DNA from: Myxococcales bacterium
GTDB taxonomy: Bacteria > Myxococcota_A > Polyangia > Fen-1088
DNA length: 64,000 nucleotides
Reading direction: 5' to 3'
Assembly: GCA_022184915.1 (NCBI GenBank)
Contig: JAGTJU010000005.1
Coordinates: forward strand, 547,838-611,837
In this document: positions 18,228-25,938 of the stretch, one piece after another
Layout: every line of letters starts with the position of its first letter
Position numbering within the stretch: the stretch's first letter is position 1
Notes under the pieces: generated by a model
What the model saw: only the letters and a program-made list of their open reading frames with translations
What the model was told of the DNA's origin: nothing
The model's database searches: none
Position numbers and translations under genes: made by a program

Positions 18228-21200
18228 ATGTCGCGCTACGCTCGTTTCCTCTGTCACTCCCTTTCGCCTTCCAGCCTTGCCCCACGAGCTCGTCTCGCCG
18301 CCAAACGGCCTCGGGCGCCCCGTCGCACCAGGGCCTTTTGGGCCTTCCTTGTGGCCATCGGCCTCGGGCTGTCCGGCGCCAAGCGGGCCCAGGCGGCCAA
18401 CGATGTGTGCTACCGCGGTGGCCCCGTTCTGGCGAACTTCAAGCTCAACGGCACCGCTACCCTGACGGACGAGAGCATCGTCATCACGAAGAACCAGGGC
18501 AACCAGGGCGGCTCGGCCATGTACCAGAGCAAGTTCTCGACGGCGCAGAACTTCCACATTCAAATGAAGGTGAAGATCTCGCCCGGGTCGGCTCAGCCTG
18601 CCGACGGCATGGCCTTCATCATGCACAACAACGCCGCGGGCACTTCGGCGTTGGGTCAGCTGGGCGGAGGCGTGGGTTACGCCACGCTCACGAACTCGGT
18701 GGTGGTGGAGTTCGACACCTACCAGAACTCGAGTGACCCCTCCGGCCCCCACATTGCACTGACCCGCAACGGTGCAGCGTCTCACAGCGCCACCGACAAC
18801 ACGGGTCTGCCGGTCGTTCGCTTCTCCCAGCTCTCGAACGCCTTCAACCCCACGGACGGCACGCCGTTCAACATCTGGATCGACTACCTGAGCACCTCCA
18901 AGACGCTGAACGTTTTCGTGTCTCAGTCGGACACCAAACCTGCCTCCACCGCCCTCACGGCCACCCTGGATCTTCCCACCTTGCTGGGGAGCGACTTTTT
19001 CGTTGGGTTCACGGGCTCGACGGGAGGTTCGTGGAACCTGCACGAGTTCCTCGAGCTTTACGTCACTGACAACGGCGCCACGGCGCAAGCGGCCTGCTGC
19101 AATAGCAACAGCGACTGCGTGGGTTCCTCCTTCGGCACCATCTGCGATCCCGTCAAGAACGTGTGCGGAACCTGTACGATCGAGGCCACGACCTGCGGCG
19201 GCGGCGATGGGTGTAACCTGTCCTCGTCCCACAACAGCTGCATGACGGCCTGTGATGGCAACTTCGGGTCCAGTACGTCCCACGCCTGCAGCGCGGCGGC
19301 CTACCCGGCTTGCCGCACGTCGGGCGTGGGCGCGGGCTCGTGCGCGGCGTGCGGCGGCGACTTCGGGACGGGAGCGACGGCGTCCTGCGCGAGCGGGGCG
19401 CCCTATTGCGCTGCCAGCGGCTACTGCGGCCTGTGCAGCACGAACGCCGACTGCACCGCCGCCGGCGCCACCCACGCGGGCGCCTTCTGCAACAGCGACA
19501 CGGGACGTTGCCTCACGAGCTGCGCCGGGGCCAACGACTGCGGGCCCGCGAACTACTGCGCCGGTGGCACATGTGCCGCCAAGGCCGCCAATGGGCAAGC
19601 CATCCCGGGCGGAACCTGCAGCGTGGGGGCTGGGCAGCTTTACTGTGCGTCGGGTGTTTGTTCGACCAGCAACAACACCTGTGGCTACACGAACGGTTCG
19701 GGCAGCTGCACGCCGAGCAACGCGACCACCGTGTGCCAGTCGGGCGCCTGTAGCACGGCAGGTGTCTGCATCCCGGCCGCCAGCGGGGCCTGCTACGTGG
19801 ACGGCGAGTGCGCGTCGAACCAGTACTGCGAGCGCAGCAGCTTCAGCTGCAAGAGCAAGCTCGCCGCCGGAGCCTCGATCCCCTCGGATGGGCTTCACGA
19901 TGGCACCTGTAGCCCCGCGAACGCCAGCGCCGTCTGCAGCACGGGAGCCTGCAACACCGCGACGAACACCTGTGCCGCTGCGGCGGGCACGGCTTGCACG
20001 GCGGCTGCCATGTGCACGGGCAACCTCTGCGGCAGCAACGGCCTGTGTGGGGGTACCAACGGCACCGCGGGGTGCACGGGGGCCAACGCGGGTACCTATT
20101 GCCAATCGGGGGCCTGCAGCACCGGCGGCGTTTGTGTGCCCGCCGGCAATGGCCGCTGCTATGGCGACGGCGATTGCGCTTCCGATAGCTTCTGCGTTCG
20201 GAGCACGTTCACCTGCACGCCCAAGCTGGGCCCGGGCAGCACCATTCCCGACGACGGATTGCATGGCGGCGTTTGCACCAGCAACGTGGCCACGGCGGTG
20301 TGCACGACGGGCCTGTGCAACGCGATCACCAACACCTGCGCCAGCGCGCTGAACGCGCTCTGCGCCAACAATGCGAGCTGCGCCAACAACGTCTGCGGTG
20401 GCAACGGTCAGTGTGGGGCTCCCAGCGGAACGGGCAGCTGCACCGCGGGAACCGCCGCAACGGTCTGCCAGTCGGGGGCCTGCAGCACCGGCGGGGTGTG
20501 CTTGCCCGCCGGCTCTGGCGCCTGCTGGGTGGACGCGGACTGCGCGGGCACCCACTACTGTGACCGGGCGTTGCTCTCGTGCGTGACGAAGCGCCTGGCG
20601 GGCGCGCCCATCCCAAATGACGGGCTTCACGGGGGCGCCTGCGCCTCGGCCCTCGCGGTCTGCGCGACGGGACTTTGCAACGAATCCACCACCACCTGCG
20701 CGGGCGGGCTGGGCTCTGCCTGCAGCGGAGCGGCGGCTTGCCAGACCAACGTCTGCGGCGGCAACGGCCTTTGCGGCCTTGGGCTGGGTGAAGGGCCGTG
20801 TAGCACGGCAACGGCGGCCTCCTCCTGCCAATCCGGCGTCTGCAGCGCGGCGGGTGCGGTCTGCATCCCCGCGGGCAACGGCGGCTGTGGCTCCGACGTC
20901 GACTGCGCGGGCGCCGGCTATTGCGACGCGGGCACGCTCACCTGCCAGCCGAAGCTCGAGCCGGGGGCGCCCTTGCCCACCGACAAGCTCCACGACGGAA
21001 CCTGTACGCCCTCCCTGGCGGTCAACGTCTGCGCGAGCGGCGCCTGCAACCCGGTCACCAACACCTGCGCCAACCCCAGCGGCAACGCCTGCACGGCGCC
21101 CACGGCCTGCGTGACCAATGTCTGCACGTCCGAGGGGTTCTGCGGGTTGGCCCGTGGCGCGGGCCCTTGCACCAGCGACAACGCTTCGACCATCTGCGCC

Positions 21201-23027
21201 TCGGGCGTCTGCAGCGCGACCGCGGGCGTATGTCTGGGCACGGGCGGGGGCTGCTGGGTGGACGCGGATTGTGGCGCCGAGCGTTTCTGCGACCGCAACG
21301 CCAACACCTGCCGTGATCGCCTTGCGCCTGGCGCGCCCCTGCCCAACGATGGGCAACACGACGGCGCGTGCACGCCGGAGGTGGGCGCGGCCGTTTGTGC
21401 CTCGGGGGCGTGCAACGCCACCACGAGCACCTGCGGCGGCACGCCTTCCTCTGCCTGCACCACGGCTGCGGAATGCGCGGTGAACCACTGCGGGGGCAAC
21501 GGCCGCTGCGGCTTCGAGGCAGGATCGGGCACGTGCACCGGCGCCACGGCGGCTGCTGTCTGCCAAAGCGGCACCTGCGGTCCGGAGAGCGGCGTCTGTG
21601 TCCCCTCGGGGGGGGCAGGCTGCGGGAGCGACGATGACTGCGCCGACGCGCAGTTCTGCGAGCCGTCGAGCAAAACCTGCAAGCCCAGGCTTGCGCCGGG
21701 GGCGCCCTTGCCGGTAGCGGTCACCTGCACCCAGGGCATGAGCTCGGCTTGCGCCACGGGGCTCTGCAACGCGGTGGCCGGCTCCTGCGCGACCGCCACG
21801 GGTGAAACCTGTGCGGCGGCCGCCGACTGCGTCTCGAACGTCTGTGGCCGCAACGGCCGCTGCGGCTGGGCCGACGGCGAGCCGGGCTGCGAGGCCGGCA
21901 ACGGCAGCGGCTGTCAATCGGGCGTGTGCACGATGAGCGGCGTCTGTGGTGCGAATGGTTGCGCCCTGGATTCCGAGTGCCCCAACACCGCCTTCTGCAA
22001 CGGCACAGGCCTTTGCCAGGCCAAGTTGCCGGCGGGTGCAACTTTGCCCATGGACCCTGTGCGGGGCGCTTGCCCCTCCACGGGCCTGTCCGGCGCTTGC
22101 GAAAGCGGCCGCTGCAACGCCACTCAGAACACGTGTGCGCGTCCTGTGGGAGGTGTTTGTGCCTCGGATGCAGGCTGCGACACCAGCACCTGCGGCAGCA
22201 ACGGCCTGTGCGGGATCCCCGACGGAGCCCCCGGCTGCATGGCCACCACGGGCGCCCTGTGCCAAAGCGGCGTGTGTAGCGCCACGGGCGGCCGCTGTGT
22301 GCCGGCGCAGACAGGGGCCTGTGCCGTGGACGCCGATTGCGGCGCGAGCACCTACTGCAACGGCACGATGCTGACCTGCGTGCCTCGCCTCGGCGCCGGC
22401 GTGCCCCTGCCCAAGGACGGTCTGCACCAGGGCGTGTGCATGCCCGGTGAGGCAGCGGCTGTCTGCGCTTCGGGGCTGTGCAACGCAGCCGCGAACACCT
22501 GCGCGGAGGCCTCGGGCGCGTTGTGCACCACCTCAACGGTGTGTGAGGTTGGCTTCTGCGCGCAGAACGGGCGTTGTGGCTGGGCTGATGGGCAGGGCTC
22601 CTGCTCGCGGCTGAGCGGCGGCAAGCTGTGCCAAAGCGGTGTTTGCAGCGCGCAGGACGACGTCTGTGTGCCCAACAGCCCAGACGCTTGCGCGCAGGAT
22701 GAGGCGTGCGGCCCCTTGCGCTTCTGCGACCGCCTGGTGCTCCTGTGCAAGCCAAAGCTGAGTTCGGGTGCTGCGCTGCCGGTCGACCCCATCCACGACG
22801 GCCTCTGCACGCCGGCCCTCAGCGCCGCCGTGTGCGCTACGGGCATCTGCAGCGCGCGGACGAACACCTGTGCCGTGGCCCAGGACTTGCCCGTGGTGGT
22901 CTCGGGCGGGGGTTGTGCCTACGGCTCACCCACGGGAAGCCCCGACGCGGATTGGGGCACCCTGCTGCTGGCGGCGCTGACTTCGCTCGCGCTTCGGCCT
23001 CGCCGGGGTCGTTCGAGGCGCGGCTAA
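18228..23027 (+). CDS. Legume-lectin-like domain plus long cysteine-repeat surface protein with Cys/TM/Arg sorting tail
   Basis: 1599 residues. The ATG at 18228 is chosen because the Arg-rich then hydrophobic signal region (RRTRAFWAFLVAIGLGLSG) follows; an earlier frame start at 18144 adds nothing. Residues ~60-295 form an L-type lectin domain (FHIQMKVKISPG, DGMAFIMHNN, NSVVVEFDTYQNSSDPSGPHIAL, FFVGFTGSTGG). From ~300 to ~1560 run about ten modules of ~95-100 residues with the theme CxxDxDCAxxxYCxxxxxxCxxKLxxGxxxPxDxxHxGxC, CxTGxCNxxTNTC, VCGxNGxCG, CQSGxCS. The tail GGGCAYG, hydrophobic helix and RPRRGRSRRG resembles MYXO-CTERM-type sorting. This is probably a sugar-binding, surface-anchored stalk protein. 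Confidence 0.88.
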   Translation: MSRYARFLCHSLSPSSLAPRARLAAKRPRAPRRTRAFWAFLVAIGLGLSGAKRAQAANDVCYRGGPVLANFKLNGTATLTDESIVITKNQGNQGGSAMYQSKFSTAQNFHIQMKVKISPGSAQPADGMAFIMHNNAAGTSALGQLGGGVGYATLTNSVVVEFDTYQNSSDPSGPHIALTRNGAASHSATDNTGLPVVRFSQLSNAFNPTDGTPFNIWIDYLSTSKTLNVFVSQSDTKPASTALTATLDLPTLLGSDFFVGFTGSTGGSWNLHEFLELYVTDNGATAQAACCNSNSDCVGSSFGTICDPVKNVCGTCTIEATTCGGGDGCNLSSSHNSCMTACDGNFGSSTSHACSAAAYPACRTSGVGAGSCAACGGDFGTGATASCASGAPYCAASGYCGLCSTNADCTAAGATHAGAFCNSDTGRCLTSCAGANDCGPANYCAGGTCAAKAANGQAIPGGTCSVGAGQLYCASGVCSTSNNTCGYTNGSGSCTPSNATTVCQSGACSTAGVCIPAASGACYVDGECASNQYCERSSFSCKSKLAAGASIPSDGLHDGTCSPANASAVCSTGACNTATNTCAAAAGTACTAAAMCTGNLCGSNGLCGGTNGTAGCTGANAGTYCQSGACSTGGVCVPAGNGRCYGDGDCASDSFCVRSTFTCTPKLGPGSTIPDDGLHGGVCTSNVATAVCTTGLCNAITNTCASALNALCANNASCANNVCGGNGQCGAPSGTGSCTAGTAATVCQSGACSTGGVCLPAGSGACWVDADCAGTHYCDRALLSCVTKRLAGAPIPNDGLHGGACASALAVCATGLCNESTTTCAGGLGSACSGAAACQTNVCGGNGLCGLGLGEGPCSTATAASSCQSGVCSAAGAVCIPAGNGGCGSDVDCAGAGYCDAGTLTCQPKLEPGAPLPTDKLHDGTCTPSLAVNVCASGACNPVTNTCANPSGNACTAPTACVTNVCTSEGFCGLARGAGPCTSDNASTICASGVCSATAGVCLGTGGGCWVDADCGAERFCDRNANTCRDRLAPGAPLPNDGQHDGACTPEVGAAVCASGACNATTSTCGGTPSSACTTAAECAVNHCGGNGRCGFEAGSGTCTGATAAAVCQSGTCGPESGVCVPSGGAGCGSDDDCADAQFCEPSSKTCKPRLAPGAPLPVAVTCTQGMSSACATGLCNAVAGSCATATGETCAAAADCVSNVCGRNGRCGWADGEPGCEAGNGSGCQSGVCTMSGVCGANGCALDSECPNTAFCNGTGLCQAKLPAGATLPMDPVRGACPSTGLSGACESGRCNATQNTCARPVGGVCASDAGCDTSTCGSNGLCGIPDGAPGCMATTGALCQSGVCSATGGRCVPAQTGACAVDADCGASTYCNGTMLTCVPRLGAGVPLPKDGLHQGVCMPGEAAAVCASGLCNAAANTCAEASGALCTTSTVCEVGFCAQNGRCGWADGQGSCSRLSGGKLCQSGVCSAQDDVCVPNSPDACAQDEACGPLRFCDRLVLLCKPKLSSGAALPVDPIHDGLCTPALSAAVCATGICSARTNTCAVAQDLPVVVSGGGCAYGSPTGSPDADWGTLLLAALTSLALRPRRGRSRRG

Positions 23028-23179
23028 GGGCTGTGGGCCCGCGGTGGGGGCATCCCCGCTGCGGGCTGTCGTCGTTCTGGCAAGAAGCTCCGCTCCGGGG
23101 GCGTGAGCGACGCCGCCCAGGAGCCGAGCACCCAAGACTTAGCCTTGACTAAGTCCACACGCCACCGCATACCTCAGAG

Positions 23180-23428
23180 ATGAAGACGGTGACAACGCAT
23201 GAAGCCAAAACGCATCTTTCGCGTTTGCTGGCGGAGGTCGAGGCCGGCGAGGAGATCATCATTCTTCGCGGCAGTGTCCCCGCCGCCCGCCTGACCGCGG
23301 TGGACGCGACATCGAATCGTTCGACCCGGCCGCGCGTGGGGGTCGCGACATCGAAACCCGTACGACAGGAGGCAGACGTGTTTGCGCCTCTCGAGGGTGA
23401 GGATCTCGATGTGTGGGGAATCGGTTGA
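23180..23428 (+). CDS. Phd/YefM-type antitoxin (TA module 1)
   Basis: 82 residues with the Phd/YefM start pattern (VTTHEAKTHLSRLLAEVEAGEEIIILRGSVPAARLTAV). It binds and silences the partner toxin and represses the pair's promoter, as is known for the family. The last codons overlap the toxin start. It is very similar to the antitoxin at 45921-46148, which shares HEAKTHLSRLLE. Confidence 0.9.
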   Translation: MKTVTTHEAKTHLSRLLAEVEAGEEIIILRGSVPAARLTAVDATSNRSTRPRVGVATSKPVRQEADVFAPLEGEDLDVWGIG

Positions 23429-23808
23429 AGCTTCTGCTCGATACCTGTTCCTTCATCTGGCTCACCTGCGAGTCCGAGAAGCTCAGCGAGAACGCCCGCG
23501 AGGCCATCGATACATGCCGGGACATCCTCCTCAGTGATGTCTCCGTCTGGGAGATATGCACCAAGTGGCAGACGAAAAAGCTCGGGCTGCCGGCTCCCCC
23601 GCGCACCTGGATCGAGGAGCAAGCGGCGGTGTGGCAACTGACCCGATTGCCCATCAGGTCGGGCGATTGCTATCGTTCGACGGAACTGCCCGAAGTTCAT
23701 CGCGATCCCTTCGATCGGTTGCTGGTGTCCCAGGCCATCGAGGGTGGGTTGACGCTGGTGACCCCCGATGAATGGATACATCGGTACCCCGTGAACGTGC
23801 TCTGGTGA
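23425..23808 (+). CDS. PIN-domain VapC-like toxin (TA module 1)
   Basis: About 127 residues. PIN ribonuclease landmarks are LLLDTCSFIW (first Asp), LSDVSVWEI (Glu) and DPFDRLLVSQA (third Asp). Translation probably starts at the TTG at 23425, overlapping the antitoxin TGA as TTGA and giving MKLLLDTCSF; a GTG at 23413 is possible. The predicted activity is cleavage of RNA (for VapC usually tRNA) in the cytoplasm. Confidence 0.88.
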   Translation: MKLLLDTCSFIWLTCESEKLSENAREAIDTCRDILLSDVSVWEICTKWQTKKLGLPAPPRTWIEEQAAVWQLTRLPIRSGDCYRSTELPEVHRDPFDRLLVSQAIEGGLTLVTPDEWIHRYPVNVLW

Positions 23809-23922
23809 GATGCGACCAAGCGGCTGAATGGGTTCGGCCATGTTGGCGGCCGTCCCAGCTCGCTGCCGGGCAGCGCGACCTTGCGCCCCTCATCATGGCA
23901 GGCCGTGGTAACGTCCACGGTC

Positions 23923-24357
23923 ATGAGGTCGAGTGAGATACGGCGCTTTCCGGCCACCGGTGCGGCGGTTCTGGCTTGTATCCTCGCCGCGGCTCCTGCC
24001 GCCGCGAAGGAAGCGCGAGGACGAGCCAAGGCTGAAAAGACCGACAAGCCTTTCCCCGTGCTCATCAAGAACGATTGCGATCGCGCTATGGAGGTGCGGT
24101 TCGTTCTCGTCCCGCCGGGCCTGGGAAAGAAGAGAGCGCTGGCGCTCTACGAAGCGGCACCCGTCACGGTGTTGCCGCCGCACTCGGCCCAGACGCGCAG
24201 CATGCGTCCCCACGAGCAGCTGGTGGTGCTTCGCGAAAGACACTCCTACGGGACCGCCGGGTTCGATGAAGTCCTCGTTGGCGCTAGTCTCATTCTTTCG
24301 GGTGAGACGTGCAACGCTATCTCGTCGGAGGCCGAGCCCAAAGCCCAACGAAGCTGA
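23923..24357 (+). CDS. Small secreted protein, unknown function
   Basis: 144 residues from ATG 23923, which starts a signal peptide (FPATGAAVLACILAAAPAAA). The mature part has two cysteines (NDCDRAMEVRFVLVPPG, GETCNAISS) and a beta-rich pattern without a motif that I recognise. An antisense frame covers the same bases and is discounted because only this strand gives a signal peptide. Confidence 0.65.
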   Translation: MRSSEIRRFPATGAAVLACILAAAPAAAKEARGRAKAEKTDKPFPVLIKNDCDRAMEVRFVLVPPGLGKKRALALYEAAPVTVLPPHSAQTRSMRPHEQLVVLRERHSYGTAGFDEVLVGASLILSGETCNAISSEAEPKAQRS

Positions 24358-24563
24358 ACCGCGGGGGGAGTGGACGGATCCACGTGCGCCCCCCCAAGGC
24401 GGCCCACATTCTCTCGCAGATGGCGGTAGACCCACATTCGCCGCAGGTGACGCCCACAGCATGGCGCGATGCGCCATGCGCTGCGACCACGTCGCCGCTG
24501 CCAAATGGGTCGCCCCGGTCAATTAACGCCCTCAGCGCAGCCTGAATGTTGTTCGAGTTCACG

Positions 24564-24638
24564 ATTCGTCAACAGAATCGTCAATGCCAGGCGATGAGTC
24601 GTCAACCTGAGGCGAGAATCGTCAACCGAATCGTCAAC
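24564..24638. repeat. Five iteron-like direct repeats (RTCGTCAAC)
   Basis: Copies of [A/G][A/T/G]TCGTCAA[C/T] start at 24564, 24576, 24597, 24617 and 24629, with spacings 12, 21, 20 and 12, close to whole or near-whole helical turns. They sit in a 545-base stretch (24358-24902) with no convincing gene. This could be an operator array or a replication-type iteron remnant; nothing else here tells which. Confidence 0.5.
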
Positions 24639-24902
24639 TTGTGGATGCGCCTGCCCTCGTCCGAATCTCCGAATCGGATCCCATCCTGCCTGCCTCGCGT
24701 CTCGACAACCTGCTGCCCCACCGCCGGAAGCCGCCAGCCTGACCCGGAGGACAGGCTTCAGAAGCGGCGCGCATCATGGGGACTGTCTCGAATTACCGAC
24801 CACCGAAGCATGGCCCATGCCCGCCTCGACCTCAGAGGAAGCACCCCACAGATGCTCGTTGGGACCGGCCCCCCACTTCGCCGTCGTCGTGGGTCGATGC
24901 GG

Positions 24903-25253
24903 TCAGCGCGGAGACCGGCCACCCTGCATCTGCATCGTCCGTTGTTGAAGTGCCAGATTGGCAGCAGCGGCCGCTTGAGCCGCAGTGATGGGACCGGCAA
25001 GCGATGATACTGCGGCCGAAGGCGCACCTGGTTCTGAACGAGCGACGACAGGCGAAACCTGGCATACACAAGCGCTCGCACCGGGTCCCATCGATGATTG
25101 ATCTCCGACAGCAACCATCCCGGCGAAGTGTAGACCCCAACCGGTACAGATCTCCACGCATTGCTTGGGCCCGCCCTGAACCTTCCATCCACTCGCGCAC
25201 CCCGAACTGAGGAAGATCGCTAACACCAGAAGTCTGTTCAGTTTCATCATCAT
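24903..25253 (-). CDS. Small cysteine-containing lipoprotein
   Basis: 116 residues with a clear lipoprotein signal (KLNRLLVLAIFLSSGC). The mature part has paired cysteines (KQCVEICTGWG, ASACVCQVSP) and an Ala/Gln-rich tail. Three consecutive ATG codons (25253, 25250, 25247) could serve as start; GAAGAAAG precedes them. Unknown function; two longer frames over the same bases lack any such signal. Confidence 0.75.
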   Translation of the reverse strand: MMMKLNRLLVLAIFLSSGCASGWKVQGGPKQCVEICTGWGLHFAGMVAVGDQSSMGPGASACVCQVSPVVARSEPGAPSAAVSSLAGPITAAQAAAAANLALQQRTMQMQGGRSPR

Positions 25254-25257
25254 CTTT

Positions 25258-25478
25258 CTTCGGGCAACCCAGGTTCTCGAGACCGGACTTTACGGCACGC
25301 CGCACCAAGCGCGTCGCATGCCGCGGTGGCGCCGGTCGTCCGCCACCGCCAGATGGTGAATCCAGCCCCGGACACCGTCGAAGCTCGCCATTGCGGCGCA
25401 GGGCCTGTCGAGCGCCGCTGGTTCTGCAGGTGCGGGATTCGCAGCGCCCGGCCATGACCGGCAGGTGCGCATTGGGTG
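25258..25478 (-). pseudogene. GNAT acetyltransferase fragment, frameshifted
   Basis: Two minus-strand frames together give the acetyl-CoA-binding core of a GNAT N-acetyltransferase: FDGVRGWIHHLAVADDRRHRG in one frame, then ATRLVRRAVKSGLENLGCPK in another, with a one-base shift between them (about 25,320). The N-terminal part of the fold is missing and no start codon is placed sensibly. A decayed remnant. Confidence 0.7.
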
Positions 25479-25916
25479 TTAGCGTACACAACGAACCTGA
25501 GACGTCTCGCCCACGCCGAGACCGTTCGTGACGCCGGACTCGAAACCTACGAACCACGCGAATGGGGGACTGCCCGCCACCGGGGAAGAGGTCCAAAAAC
25601 TTGCGGACTTCGTGCCCGGGAACACCGCTGTGTCTATCGCAGGCTCACTCCTCGTGAAGTCTACGATTGTCAGAAGTTCTTTCACGCTGGGCAAGCGAAA
25701 GTTGGCTCCGACCGTGGGGCAATAGGTCTTCGCATCGGCCCACGTTTTTGCTTCAGGGGCTACAGAACGTTGCCAGGTCAGCCCTGTTTTACCGTCGACC
25801 ACCTCGGTCGCACTCACGGTAAAGCGTGGCGACGGATAGCATGGCAAACCGGCAAACGCCGCGGTCGCCGCCAAGACGGTCACAAAGGAAGCGGCACCAA
25901 GTGCGAAGTACTTCAT
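25479..25916 (-). CDS. Secreted DUF1566 (Lcl C-terminal-like) protein
   Basis: 145 residues starting at ATG 25916, which opens a signal peptide (MKYFALGAASFVTVLAATAAFA). The rest is a DUF1566 domain: KTGLTWQRSV, TWADAKTYC, FRLPSVKELLTIVDFTRSEPAID, SFWTSSPVAG and the C-terminal QVRCVR. The domain is known from surface and collagen-like proteins and has a C-type-lectin-like pattern. It is a paralogue of the C-terminal domain of the gene just upstream (stop 25939). Confidence 0.85.
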   Translation of the reverse strand: MKYFALGAASFVTVLAATAAFAGLPCYPSPRFTVSATEVVDGKTGLTWQRSVAPEAKTWADAKTYCPTVGANFRLPSVKELLTIVDFTRSEPAIDTAVFPGTKSASFWTSSPVAGSPPFAWFVGFESGVTNGLGVGETSQVRCVR

Positions 25917-25938
25917 GATGTCTCCGATGGTTAGGTCC

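Noticed and set aside
19252..22374. Plus-strand Ala/Arg-rich frames inside the lectin gene, looking like repeats
   Set aside because: They are the out-of-phase reading of the cysteine modules.
18162..22427. A 1421-codon open frame opposite the lectin/cysteine-repeat gene
   Set aside because: Low-complexity Ala/Arg/Gly translation caused by codon bias; no start signal or motif, while the plus strand has a lectin domain and regular Cys spacing.
24832..25596. A 254-codon minus frame across the lipoprotein and GNAT relic
   Set aside because: It links unrelated stretches; the lipoprotein signal and the GNAT core are each in other frames, except for a short GNAT piece.
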